DNA of 64,000 nucleotides from Gorsachius magnificus (taxonomy: Eukaryota; Chordata; Aves; Pelecaniformes; Ardeidae), in contig CM067086.1 of assembly GCA_034008185.1 (NCBI GenBank), positions 37,053,007 to 37,117,006 on the forward strand, in the 5' to 3' direction. The notes under the pieces were generated by a model. It was given only the letters and a program-made list of their open reading frames with translations. It was not told the origin of the DNA and made no database searches. This document shows, piece after piece, positions 1 to 13,009 of the stretch (the first letter of the stretch is position 1; each line of letters starts with the position of its first letter). The position numbers and the translations under genes are program-made.

Positions 1-3000
1 GAATACTTTGCCTGGGTCTTAAAGGGACACATACTCCTGCAGATGGGCCAGATGACAGGGTGAGAAAGCACCGCATTGCTGTCCGAGGGTATCACATGCG
101 AGTCTTCTGGGGTTTGTGGGATTATAGTATGCCAGAATGAATCAGAAGGTATAGCTCTTCTTGTAGTCTATGATATTGTTCCGGTACCTAGGAGTCAGAA
201 AACCAACAGAGAGAAGGTCAACCCTTGCCACAAACTGCTTTCAACTCCTATCTCCAGTTTCTGTCTTCCAAGACAATCGTAACTCTCCGCTCTTCTAAAC
301 CTCACACCATCATTCTTCTAGAGCTATGGGTTTTGCAAGTGTAAGGTTTTAGTATGGAGATATTTTCAAAGCCTTGTGGTCAAATTCTAAGCAGGTGTTA
401 TCAGGTGAGAACGGCTAGTGACCTCCACTGTACTCCCTAGCCCTCAAGATACTTTCAAACTTCATTGACCTAAGGAGATCAGGGGTCTAGGCTGTCCATG
501 TAGCAAAAGCAGATTGCAGTGGTGCTCCTGAAAAGTATGCTGAAAAGCACAATATAGAACCTTCTATTGTAGGTCAATTTCTATTCTGATTCTAGCAAGC
601 AAGTAGGTAGCATACATAAAATACAGATGATGAAATGGTTACTCAAAAGTATCCTAACTAGACACACTGCTGTAACTCTGTTTTTATATTTCTTTACATA
701 CTTTGTAGATTAGCGTAAACACAATTAATTAATCATGAAAAGCAACTCCTACAGAGTAGAAGCAGGATTTTAGCTTCCAAAGCAACTTCCCTGCCAGACC
801 TGAAAAATCTTACTCATTGTCAAGCAGTGTCACTCTTCTTAGCCAGCCTTTGATACCATGAGGTGCAGCAACCAAGAATTGCAGCAGTCTGCCTGTTTTT
901 CTGACATGGATACAGCATTGAAATATACTGGGCTATTTGCACCATCTGGTACATGCATTTCAGTTGAATGAAAGCAGATGAACTCCTGGGCACTTTGGTG
1001 ATGAAACACCAGGAGAAAAGAAAACAAAACCCAAGAGACAAAAAAGTGTTAGTGAGGAAAAGAAAGCTGACTTGATCTCATTTCTGGACGATGGAAGGCC
1101 ATCTTCTAGGTTTCCTCACATTCAACATGGGACTACATGTTTGACTCCTTGCATGTTTGGAATAGGAATGTGTTAGATTAAGCAGAATGTTCTAATGATC
1201 CTTTTTAGTTTTGAAATCTAGGGATCTATAAATATGTATGTATCAATGTTGCTGTGACTATGATTTGCAGCTGTCAATCAGTTTGCCTTTATGGCTGTAA
1301 ATTTTCATTTCACTAGATTTTTTTGTGTAGTCTTCTAAAAAGAATAAAAGTCTACTCCACATCTCCACATTTTAGACAGAAGAGTAATGCATGATTAACA
1401 GTATGCTGAGAGGTGTCACATTCACATTAACACTGATGTGTGAACCAGTGGTCAAATGGCAGATTACATGTCTGTCACAACACATCAGGGCAGTGTTCCA
1501 GTCTGCCAGCTTTACCCTGCCCAGCTTCTTCAAACAAAGAGTTCTTCTGAAAATTGTAGCACAAAAAGAATGTTCAGCCTTTGGGGGAAAAAGAAGTCTG
1601 TCTCACGGTCAAGCTTTTTGAAGTCTTAGTAACATCAAATGGCAGAAGAGGTTACTCACAGTCACATAACCTCGCAGGTTCATGGATGTCTGTAACACAA
1701 ATGTTGCCTATGTGGCCTTATCAAAGATTTTCTGCATGATAACTGTATTACTGAAAAAGTACTACGGCTGGCATATTTTGATTTGGAGAAAGGATGCCAA
1801 TTCTATCAAGGCTAGAAAAACTCTGACCCAGTTCCAAGAGAAAAAGCAAATTTTTGGAATATCATTTGAAGCAAGAAGTTCCAGTTCACTGGAAATGTCA
1901 TGAAAAGTGTCCTTCTCCTTTTGCCTTAAGGACAGAATTTTATTTTTAAAGCGGGTAACTAGCTGCTTGATTTCTTACATAGCAAATAGGCACACCTGGA
2001 ACCAAAGTGACTTTTAGTGGGTACTGATGCCTGAAGCCAATACACATAATGAAGTGGAACATATTTTCAACCCCTTGAGATGTTTTCATATATTAAAAGC
2101 AAAATTTTAGACAATAATTGTAATATTGTTTGCAAAATCAAAAATACTTTCTCAGGGTTTAAGAATGCTTTCTAGGGAGCTGTGAATATCATGCTCACTT
2201 GAACAGTGCCTGACTTCTTATATGCTGTTAAGTCCCAAAAGTTCTGCTGAACTTTCCTAAAAGTTAAATTGTTGTTCCAGCAGTACTTTCACTGCACTGG
2301 AAGCATAAAATGGAAGACATCTAGGCTCAAACGCTGAAAACACTCCAGTAACATAAAAGTTAAGTTCTGTTTTCAAGAACACCCAAGTTAAATAGGTCTT
2401 CTTTACAACATAAAAATATGTCTGCTGAAGAGTAGTATCAAAATACTATACTTGTGGGTTGTTAGCATATGAGACAGTATCTGGACACGGCCCAAAATGA
2501 GTAGTTAAGTATTGTCTTGGCTCAGCTCTTAAATGTTAATACTTGTTTACTATATATAATGGACTTGATGATAACCTCTTTATAACATTTTAAACATTTA
2601 TCAGAATCACTCCTGATTTATACAAAACACAGAACTGGAAGATGGAATCTATGTATAGATAGGATGTGGAAATATGTATATATATTATGTGTGCATCTTC
2701 AATATGCTATGAATACTCTCTATCTCTAATAATATAGAATACATTTTCTACATTGTATAAAATATTGTATATTAATACATAGAAATATAGCACTCCTTAT
2801 ATAGTGATTATTTGGATTTTTACATCAATTCTGCATGGATACACATTTCCATAAAAATTGCTGCAAAATTCAGTCCTTTGTATCATCATTTAGCTTTTAC
2901 TAAAATCCTCTTCTCTGCTCCCAATTTAAAATATTGAAGAATACCTATATAGTTGCCAAGATCTACGAATTTATATAGCGCATACACTTTTATTTTAAAA

Positions 3001-6000
3001 CTAGTATATTATGGTGATATGAAGAAACTTTTATAATTTTCCCTTTTTTTAACTGTAAACTATTATTTCATGAAAAAAAACCAAAAAACCCCACTGCCTT
3101 GTTAGTGAAATGAAGTTCAACAACATTCAGATGAGCCACAATTCAGTTTGTCAGGCTTGGCTTCCTTTCATCATTTTTTTTCTTCCTGACACTATGAACC
3201 TGCTGCTACTGTCATAAGATGTAAAGTTTATTTCTGTACACATTTTGTTTCTCATTTCTGTATGAATGGCTCCTATGTCTTGAGGCACAGAAATGTTATT
3301 TTCTGTGGATTGAATTTTGGCTTCTCAGGAATAACATAGGTATGGCATGTTACAAGCAGAAAGAGTAGCTAGAGGGTCTGAATTCCACCTTTAGCTATCT
3401 TCTTTCTAATTCACTTAAAGTCACTTAAATAATTATTCTTAAGCAAAGGTCTCACTGTACGTTACAGCGCTATACATAAAAAGCAGCTATAGTTGTGCAG
3501 CACAGCATGGTATTATAAATGATACAGCAGTATAGTATTTTACATTCTGAAAGTAGATAACAAACTGTGCACAACATAAATGAAATGTTTTCACTGATAT
3601 TCATTAATTTTATTCTCATATTCAAAGACAGATAATCTTAATGAAATGTATTTTAAGCTCTCATAAATGCACACTTGAGCAATGTAAAAGAAGTATTAGA
3701 AAAGTGTCTAATGTTATTCTGGTAGGAAGAGGTATACTCGTATGAAAATATTCTCAAGAAAATCAGAGCTGATACATGGAGTTTATTACCTATGAAGAAC
3801 TTCAGTAAAAATAGTAATAAAATAGTACTTACAAGTGGAATTTTCATAAGCATTTATTATTGGTCAGCTCTGTTTCTTTTAAGTTCATGCACATTCTCAA
3901 CAATTTCTGCAGAAGCAGAGTTTCTGAACTGCAGGACAAGATTCACGGGGAGAATTATGTTCTTAAAGTAGCAGTTAGGCATCTAAATAAAGCGACAGTA
4001 TTTTATTCTGTAGCATTCACAAAATCCTTACTGAACTGATGCCTGTAAGTGTCTAGAGCTGCTCAGCATCTATGTTTTTGCAAATAGTATTCCTGTAATG
4101 TCTTGTTAGACACATGCTGAACAACCTATACTTTCAAAACACCAGGAAAAGTATCAGCTAACACTCTAAGCCCAGGGTAATTCACAGATTAATTTCACAA
4201 CCCTGTCTGCAGGTCCTGAAAGTATTGCCTATACTTAGCTGTCAATTACAGGCTGAAGTGATTTAAATTATCCTTGTTAGAGGTTTGGTTTTGCTTCTGT
4301 AGTTCATTTAAAAAATTACTTACACACATGGTATTATTATAATATAATGAGTCATCTGTTAATTATTTTTGACATCTAGGATAATAAAAATATACTAATG
4401 TTGCAGTTATTAATAGAATTGGCCTATCTTTATGAAACTCAAATATACCAAACTGCCGTGATTGTTGGAAAAACTGGCACCAACTCACACTTTCATCCTT
4501 AAAATGGTGCAGCTATTTTTCGTATCTAACTTCTATGAAGACTAGTACAACCTGCAACTCTGCCTTTACATAACTGCAGATAAGCAGTGTTCAACCTACC
4601 TTAGTTTAAAAAGCCTTTTAGCAAAATGCTTGATGACTACACACGCTATCAAAAATAATCTTCGACCGACCACATGCTGTGTAAGGGTACCAGTGAAATA
4701 CTTCATAAGCAGACAGAATGCAAACATGCACAAACGCACAAACCACTAATGCCATAAACAACCTCAAGCACAGTACAAACAAAATGCATGCCAAGAAACC
4801 TGCTTAAAAATTTGTATTACAGAAAAATACACTTTCAATGTCTGAAAATTTATTTGACTACTTAATATACAATAAACAAACCTATGCAAAGTCCATGATG
4901 GCCCTTGAATGAAACTTCTGCCAAATTCTAGAGACTGTTTATTATTCACTGTCCCTGGATAGATATATGTTATGTATGATCTTTAGCTCTTCTTGTTCTC
5001 CTTGCATAAGTCACCCAATAAAAATAGGTAACATGCACATGATATGTGATCATGTGTCCCCTATATGCTTATCCCATTTGTAAAACAAACAGTAATTATT
5101 AGGTATTTATTTGGGTAGTCAGCAAATATAACAATCTAAATCACGGAACCAATTTACTCCTGATATAAATCCACTTATTGCAACAGCACTTTGCATCTGT
5201 AGGTAAATTCGCTTCTATATAGAATTTAAAGGTAGAGTTTCATTCTTATTGGACTGATTATGGCGCATATGAGAACTACAACCACCGTGCTTTTGAAAAC
5301 ACCTAAGGCCTCACAATGGCATCACAAAGCCAAGCACTTCAGTACCTAATGTGGCACTCGGCTGCCAAGTGAAACCCTTAGCCCACGCTTGGCAGGCAGA
5401 CTGGCTGCAGACAAATCTGAGTAGGATTTATGTTAGTGAAAAACAGAGAAGGTTGCTGTTAAGTAGGAAATACAGAGAAGAAAGTCAGAGCCCAGAACCT
5501 GTCCCTCAGAAGGAGTTAGGTCTATCAGTTCAGTCTGTACGCTAGAATTTAGTCTGAGGTTCCTCCCCTCCAATCTCTTCTGGGGGAGGTTGTGAGTTAG
5601 GACCGATTTAGCACTCAGCTTTAAGATAGGAATGACAAAAGATGTAATTTCATGAAGATTACTCACAGATTCTTCTGGCAAACAGCAGCACAGTGTTGTG
5701 GCAGGCTCTGCACTGCACGTTGGATGGCCAAATATGTAACTGCTAACTCTGGTCTTTTCCTTGCTGGAACTTTGATTTATTTTTTTTTTCTTTTCACACA
5801 GGTGTTTATGCTCACAAAGCCTGCAGGAATATTGTGATCTTCAGTCCTTTGAAAAATCCAGTTACACTGACCAAATGTTTACAGGAAAAACTGTGGCAGA
5901 AGAGGGCAGATAAAAAGATGGACTGGTAGCACATATCTGGTTTCTTAAGGCTAAGCCCTCTCTATGCCAATAGCTTAAAAGCCTAGCTGGACACTGGACA

Positions 6001-7540
6001 TCCAGGCTGGAGTTCATTGAGCATCAGAAGCAAATCGGAGAGCGAGCTGACTGGTAAGGAGTGCTGAGAAGAGAGGGGAAGTCCAGGCACAACACAAATC
6101 CGAGCATAGGTTCGCCGGGCTTCCTCATCAATGGCTACTAAGAAATACTGAGATAAATCTTTCAGGGCATGTTGAAGCTGTTACCTCAACACAAGAAGTT
6201 TTAAGGAGCACAGTTAAAAAAATGTGAATGGTCTCAAAGTAAGCTAGTATCAGAAAACGATTTAATGAAACCAAACAAGTTTCACTGAGGACTAAACAGA
6301 CTGCAGTGTGGACACTGATTTATCAGTTCTGGTGACTCATACTGGGGCAATTTCACCAGTTGTCCATCCTGGCAGGAGAAGTCACTATCCCCATGGTAGA
6401 GACAGGATACTCATTCCCCAAATGCTGCTGTTTATTACGAAGCATATTAAAGTAAGTGCAATTAGTAGTCTTGCAAGTAAGACAGAATTTCATATCCCAG
6501 ACTGGCTGAAAGGGGATACATCACCTCTTCATCCCTACTGCTCAGCAGATTCCCCAGGAGAATTATCATTTAAATTCAACAAATATCATGAAACTTCATT
6601 ACCAGATTGCACTGATTCAACTAGTCAAACTCTAAATTAATTCAATTAAACAGGCGTAACTTTTGCACTACAGCTCAGTCCTCAGAAAAGAACCACTTAT
6701 TAATTAGATTATTTACTGTCCTTTGTTTTTATTAACACTTGTTTATTTGAAACTGAATAAACAGTAAGAAGTAAAGACCTTTTGTGAATTTTCACTAAAG
6801 GAATCAATGTGTGCCAAAAACATGTTTCTGAATACTCTTCAGGAGTAGCAAAATCTTCAGAAGAATGTGGCAAACCAAGCTATCACTGATATTTTAGAAT
6901 TTAGGGATAAACACAACCCCCCCTTTTTAACCAGGTGGACATGGAAAGAAGTGTGAGTTCGTAAAGGTTTTTTTTTCAGACCTTTTCCTAAATCAGAATT
7001 AAGTAACATAGCTGTTTTCCTTTTCTTTACCCTTCAGATCTTGCTTAAACACAGCTTTAAATGTTCTCCTTTATTATCTATGCATCCATATTCTCTATGC
7101 GTCTTTCCCCCGTGACAGTCTGCCTCTGAAGAATACTGATTAAGATGAACTGTGTATGCCTGCCCATTCTCAGCAGAAGCAAATTTTTTTCAATTTTTCT
7201 CTCCAACTAAAGATCAACTTGGGACAATCAACACTACTGCATATTTTCAAACTGAGATTTCAGAATTTGCTGGCTAGTACAAAATGTAACATTATGCTTT
7301 TGTAAATTTAGAAAGGACTTTCTCCTCTTGGTAACAGAATTCTGACACGGTTTTCGTGGGTCTTTTTTCCTCAGATATAACATAAGGAAGCTGCTGGAGA
7401 TATTATTGCATTTCTTGTTTTTTTAAGTGGTTACCTACTTTTCCAGGCTATTTTGTAGAAATAATCTTCTCTTGTTGCAGTGAAGTAACTTTAGTTCATA
7501 TTAAAAAAAATAGGACAGCCCAAGCTTTGGCTTTGGCATG
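1..7540. other. Intergenic DNA, no gene seen
   Basis: AT-rich sequence upstream of the DPH6 promoter. The short open frames on both strands lack family resemblance, and many open only with non-ATG codons. The longest (6308-6640, +) begins with GTG and has no motif I recognise. A short perfect inverted repeat with 8-base arms occurs at 5362-5369 and 5388-5395. I recognise no mobile element, RNA gene or exon here. In mammals the region 5' of DPH6 is gene-poor, which agrees with this, but that comparison is from general knowledge. Confidence 0.6.
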
Positions 7541-7552
7541 GGTGAATATTAT

Positions 7553-7738
7553 CTGCCCGAAACCATGCTCGATTTAGAAGGTTTTGGCTACAGTGATGTA
7601 AATCCCTTGACACAACTTCAGACTTTCGGGCAGTAGGGGATATTCAAGTTCCTTCGTGATAACTGAGCATGACTCAGCGGTTAAAGATGTCGGGTGACCC
7701 GACGTTTCTGGACCTCTGCTACAGAAAATAAAGTTGCG
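7553..7738. other. CpG-dense patch with nested hairpins, unidentified
   Basis: This patch stands out from its AT-rich surroundings. It holds nine CpG dinucleotides in about 180 bases. Three perfect inverted repeats are visible: 10-base arms CTGCCCGAAA (7553-7562) and TTTCGGGCAG (7624-7633), 5-base arms CTGAG/CTCAG (7663-7677), and 6-base arms GTCGGG/CCCGAC around a TGA loop (7689-7703). The middle one contains TGACTCAGC (7670-7678), which matches AP-1/NF-E2-type sites. An AATAAA lies at 7727-7732. It could be a fragment of an LTR or other mobile element, a regulatory element, or an RNA gene. I cannot assign it to a known family. Confidence 0.4.
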
Positions 7739-9103
7739 GCCAGAAGCCTTTAAACCCACATACTTGTCTGTGTGTTTATTAATGTCATCCCTAGTGGCAA
7801 ATGCAATAAATAGTTTAAAAAAATAATGCTCTATTTTTTTAAACTGGATTTATAAAGTCCAAATATTTGCTTAGAAATTAAACATTTTGATACTGGGGCC
7901 TCTAGGATATGTTGGCAGTGGAAAAACTAACCTACACCAGATGGCAGAGGTTAAAGAAATACTATAAAATATGGCTTCTATTCATACAGTTCTCAGACAA
8001 ACAGAACCCCAAGCAGAAAAAAACTGTGAAAGTGGAAAACCTTTTCATTTGCTTACATTTCTCTTTGCTACTCAGCAAACCTGAGAGGTATTGTATCATC
8101 ACGTATCAAGAAAGTAATATGCCAGATTGTTGTAACAGGTGGAATATGTTTGTTTGTAACACGTTGAATCTGAAATAAAGAAAGGACCAAAGTTACCAAA
8201 GGTTCTACAAAAACATTTACAAAATGTAAGTACCTCGGTTTTGTACCTGCAAAGCTTACTGCATAAATGAGAATTTGAGACAATAGGTCCATTTTGCATG
8301 CAAAATATAAAAATTAAACTCTCAATTTTTTACAGGTTCCGTTAATTTGGCTAGGTGAACATGCAAGCTAAGGAGATAATTCTGCATTAGCATTTTTAAT
8401 TAACCATTTCAGAAATATAGAGGAGAGCAATTTTCATATAGACTTCATCCTATTTTATAGAAACTGTCATCTCTACACTTCATTCTTAGTTTTTGTATTT
8501 GTTTCTAAAGCTTCTTAAAATCACAACTGTTTTGTAACTTCAATATATTTGATGTACATAGCATTTGATTAATCTATTATTTTAATAAAAATACTTCCTT
8601 ATAATAGAAATATTTTTTGTATTTTTGTCGCTTCGAAAAATTCACTGTGAACCCCAAAAAAAACCAACCCATTTTGTTCTCATATATGTATCATGTGATG
8701 TTTAAAAAAAAAAAAAAAGAGGAAAAAACCTGATGTGAACTTGGGCACAATGGACCATGCTGTCAAAAATATTCAGTTGTCAAAAATGCAGATGGCATAA
8801 AAGCACAGAAACAGATCAGTCATTGGAGGTTTTTTTTAATAGGAGCTATTGTGTGGATTTTTAAAATTGATTAGGTGCCTAAAAATGTGCGTGAGTAGCC
8901 AGTAAGGTCTTCAAGGATACATAAGTATTTCTTGGAAATCCTGTTTATCTGAACAGTTAGGTACTTAAAACCTTGACAGACATAGTCCAATGTCTGAGGT
9001 AGATAGAAATAAACGTTCTCCCATGTAAGCAGTGGTTAAAAAGGAAAACAACAAGGTATCTGAGGAGGGAAAAGGTCCCTGAAGTCTTGTCCTTCTCCCT
9101 AGG

Positions 9104-9120
9104 AAAAAAAAAAAAAAAAA
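9104..9120. repeat. Poly(A) run, 17 bases
   Basis: Uninterrupted run of 17 A. No retrocopy or SINE body is recognisable immediately upstream on either strand, so I treat it as a simple low-complexity tract. Confidence 0.85.
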
Positions 9121-12100
9121 GGCAAAAAAAAAGCTGAAGCAAATGGAAATCTCTGCACGACGAAAACAACTACTGAGCAGTTTTTGAGAACGTTCTGTAC
9201 AGATTTTATGTATTTGAAGTTTCTGAGCTACAAGCGCATCAGTAATGAAACGGCACTACCAAGGGCATTCAAAATGACGATGGAGATGGGTAGCAATCTA
9301 CCTGGCCAGTCTCAGAGAGTTCAGCTGGAGGCAGGCTCTGACTTTTCCTTCCCGAGCAGTTCCCAGGAGACAGGGAGGAATCTTGAAATTCAGAAAGTGC
9401 TTGCAACTACCATGACTGTTTCCTCCTTCTGCCCACTCTATTTTTGCCCCTTTTGCCTGTAAGAGTAGTGGCATTTTGGTGTGAATACAAAGCCCCTTTG
9501 CGATGGATAGAGTCAGTGTTCATAATAAACCCATCTCTTATTGCTAGGCAACACTGAGCAATGTGAATTTGTCACTTCTGTTTGGTGCAACTTTCGATTT
9601 CACCTCCAACTGTAACAATATAGCCTGCTATATTTTAGATGCCACTGTGGTTGGATGCCATCCCAGGAAAGATGTGAACTACTACTGACAGGGAGTGAAT
9701 GACTGGCAATGGGCATAAGCAGTTTTTTGATTCTTAAGCCTTGACATATAATTAATTGTTAGATTTATTCTTCTATGAAACTCATACTTCATGATTCCTA
9801 CTTACTGACTGCCTTTTAGAAAAGGCAAATGGAACACACAAATTTCCAGTGATGTGAAGTTTTGTTTGCCTGTTACCTCTTTTTCATTTGGTATTTGCTC
9901 TGTTCCTATTTTTCTGCATCAGCTGTCTTTTTGAGGAGCGACTGTATGTAAAATTCAGATCTTAAGTACCCTCAATCAAGTGAATATCATTATTTCTGAG
10001 GTATATCCAGTTATTTGTTTGAATAAATATGTTCCTTACCTTAAGAAATTAAGGTTCAGGTTACAATAGATGCTGAGCAACTCTTAGGTGCTGCCAAATA
10101 TCCCTAGCATCCAACACCACCAGTTGTTGAGGAGCTCAGATTATTGCAGAATGAACACTGTAGTCACAAATTTTTCAATCTGAAATGAAAGCCCTCCGTT
10201 CAAGGTAAAATAAGTTTAATGCTATTACATGCTATTTAGGCTTTTTTGATTAGAGGACTGGTAATTTTGTTTTTAAAATGTGTGTGTGATTGTCTAACCT
10301 GGCTACTAGGTGTCTGCTCTTTGATCTTTGAAAAATTAGGTCTGTTTGGGGGCAAAAAAGGGAAAACTGAAAACCGATACTGTTTCACCACCTTTGGCTA
10401 AGATATAGCTAGAAAGAGGGACAAATTTATACTTCAAATAAAACATACATCTTCTAAAAAATCATCACCATTATCACCAGTCATTCCTCTAAATGTTTAG
10501 AAACATTTCACGACCACATTAACTACAGAAATATGCCAAATAACCAAGAATCTTAGTAATACTTTAGTCTTTGCATATTTTCACTGACTCACTGAAAACA
10601 AAAGGAGTTTCTGTAACTGTATGAATGAACCATGGCATGTGCGTGTTCTTTTAAGAAAGGCCAAGGGTGCAGTTCTATTTTCTTAGCTCTGCTTTCATAT
10701 TTATGTGTCTCATTTCCAGCTCATTGCTGATGCCTTAGTTGCACTATCCATCAACACTTTTATCCTCCTTGTTCCTCAAAAAGAACATAAAATCCTTTTT
10801 TATGTGGTGGTAATATTATTGCAAATAAAAGCAAATACCAAAATCTTTATTAGTCTGCCAAAATAATAAACTATTTAATAAAAGCATGCTGTAAAAATAA
10901 GGTCATTTGCATCACTCAAGTTTCTTGCAGGAAATACAGAGAATTATTGGTCAAAAAGTACAAACTGACAGCAATTATTCCCATTGTTGATCTAATGCTG
11001 CCTGAAAATGGGTTAAAAAATGCACTGAGCTTTTGCAAGTTTGCTGTCTTTAAATGTTTGGTTTTAATGCTGTTGAATACAGAGGAGCCTGGGAGAATCA
11101 AATTTTTCAAAGCTCTGCTTTTTTACCAGTCTTCTCCATAATGGAAGAAGGAGAGACTGGACAGACCCTATTAGAAATCTTTACTGCAAAGCTCATAGTA
11201 ACCTTCTGACTCCCATACTGCCACAAAATTTATCATCCAAATATTTACCATTTTTATATGCTGTATTAATTGTATTTGGTTAGGATTTGTGACAGCTTTA
11301 GCTATATGATTTTTTCCCCACCTTTTTCTTTTGTCATTTTTGCAGACAGATCAATGCAAAGCTTTTATTTAAGAAGTTTGTTAAATGTTTAAAGTTAGTG
11401 AAAATATGCTTTTAAAATCATGTATCTAATGTCTGATCTTTTTTTCTTGTTGTACTACAAACCTGACCATTATTTTCTCACTGCAGTTTCTCTCCCCATC
11501 TGGCAGTTCTGCAAATATGTTATTGATAGAGCACAGAAAAATCAGTTGCCGTGGTGAGATTTAAACACTGCTTGTGATGGCCCTGCATGCTTCCCCAAAA
11601 CAACCTGCATACAAACATTAAAAATAAGCTAATCTTATAAATGTATATGACTATAAATGATCTAATTCATCAGACACAAAGTATTTACCATAATTACCAT
11701 AATTTAAATGTTAGGGACTCATCTTTGGAACAACTGAGTTAAAAGGTTTCTGAAAAGGCTCTTTTTTTCATAATTATTCCAATGATATTTTGTAACTTAT
11801 GCAGTTGTAAACCCCTATAAATCTCAAAATACTCTGCAAGGTATAGCTATGCCCACTTTACAGACAGAGAACCTGAAACAAAGAGCAGCTGAAGTCGCAT
11901 GAACGATTACACAATGATCAACAAGTTCTTGACCAGAGAATAAAATGTCAAGATTCAGATCGCTGGTGCTGTCCCAGTATTTTGGGGCTCTACTGCCTTT
12001 GCTTCTTAAGTGCAATAGAGATGCTCCACTTATTTAGAGGATGAGACCTGTACAGAGATGAAATATTTAAAAAATACATTATATATATTGAAATGAGTAC

Positions 12101-12991
12101 TTCATGGAGCCCTGTTAGTATATTCAATCATGCTTTAAACCATAAACCAGCCAGGAGTTATTCTCCTTGCTTCACAGACTGCAGACTGCTGAAAGCTGAA
12201 TTAACTCTTCTATGAAATAATGTTTAGGATGTCAGGTGATATGTGCAGGGTAGATAAAAAGCATGTATGTTAGGAACAGCGCTTTTTTTATTCTGAAGGC
12301 GTGGAAATTTGGTATTTGCATATATTAATATGTTCACTAACTGAAAGTTTTTGTCTTGCAAACTCCTGAGCTGGGTTACACATTCTGGTAATGTCACACG
12401 TATGTAGAAAAATCAGTAGTTTCCAAAGTTGACTTGTTTGGACACTGCACACAGGAACAGCAGTTGCTGGAGTAACAGCTCCCAGATATACACAGGACTG
12501 TGTACTGCAGCAGGAAGGTGTTTGAGTCTTAAGACAACCGTACCATTGAAATATAGAGCATGTACCACAGCTTCAGAATACTCTGTCATTAATCAGCGGT
12601 ATGCTTTAAATTAAAAGCGCTTGCATTATATGTGCTTGGTATTTATTGGGATTGCTATGTTATGTATACATCATTAAGACAAACTGTACAGATGGGCTTT
12701 TAAAAGACTTAGATAATTGTATGAATGTTAATTAGAGCTTTGTCTATTCAGACTAAGATATATAATAAAGATATCACCAAATCACATTTTTCAGAATATT
12801 ATGTCTTGTATTACCTGTAAAACTCAGCAGATTTGCAAAGGTCTTTTAAGGATTATTTCAGAGCCGGGTTGCTTAGGTACAAGAGAATTAAGTAAATTGT
12901 CAACAGTGAAACAAATCAGTGGAATATTCCTGCAGATAATAATTTGTGACTGAAAGGACTATAGGTTATTAAAATTCCCTTCAGCTTTTAC

Positions 12992-13009
12992 AAAAAAAAA
13001 AAAAAAAAA
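12992..13009. repeat. Poly(A) run, 18 bases
   Basis: Uninterrupted run of 18 A followed by a C/A-rich stretch. It has no flanking element that I recognise. Confidence 0.85.

Noticed and set aside
5362..5395. 8-base inverted repeat CTGCCAAG/CTTGGCAG
   Set aside because: Short arms with an 18-base loop are expected by chance in a window of this size; no further structure around it.
6105..6125. GGTTCGCCGGG resembling a tRNA T-arm
   Set aside because: No acceptor stem, anticodon arm or A/B box pair can be placed around it.
6308..6640. 110-codon open frame in the upstream region
   Set aside because: It starts with GTG, has no recognisable motif, no promoter or splice context, and is about as long as expected by chance in 64 kb.
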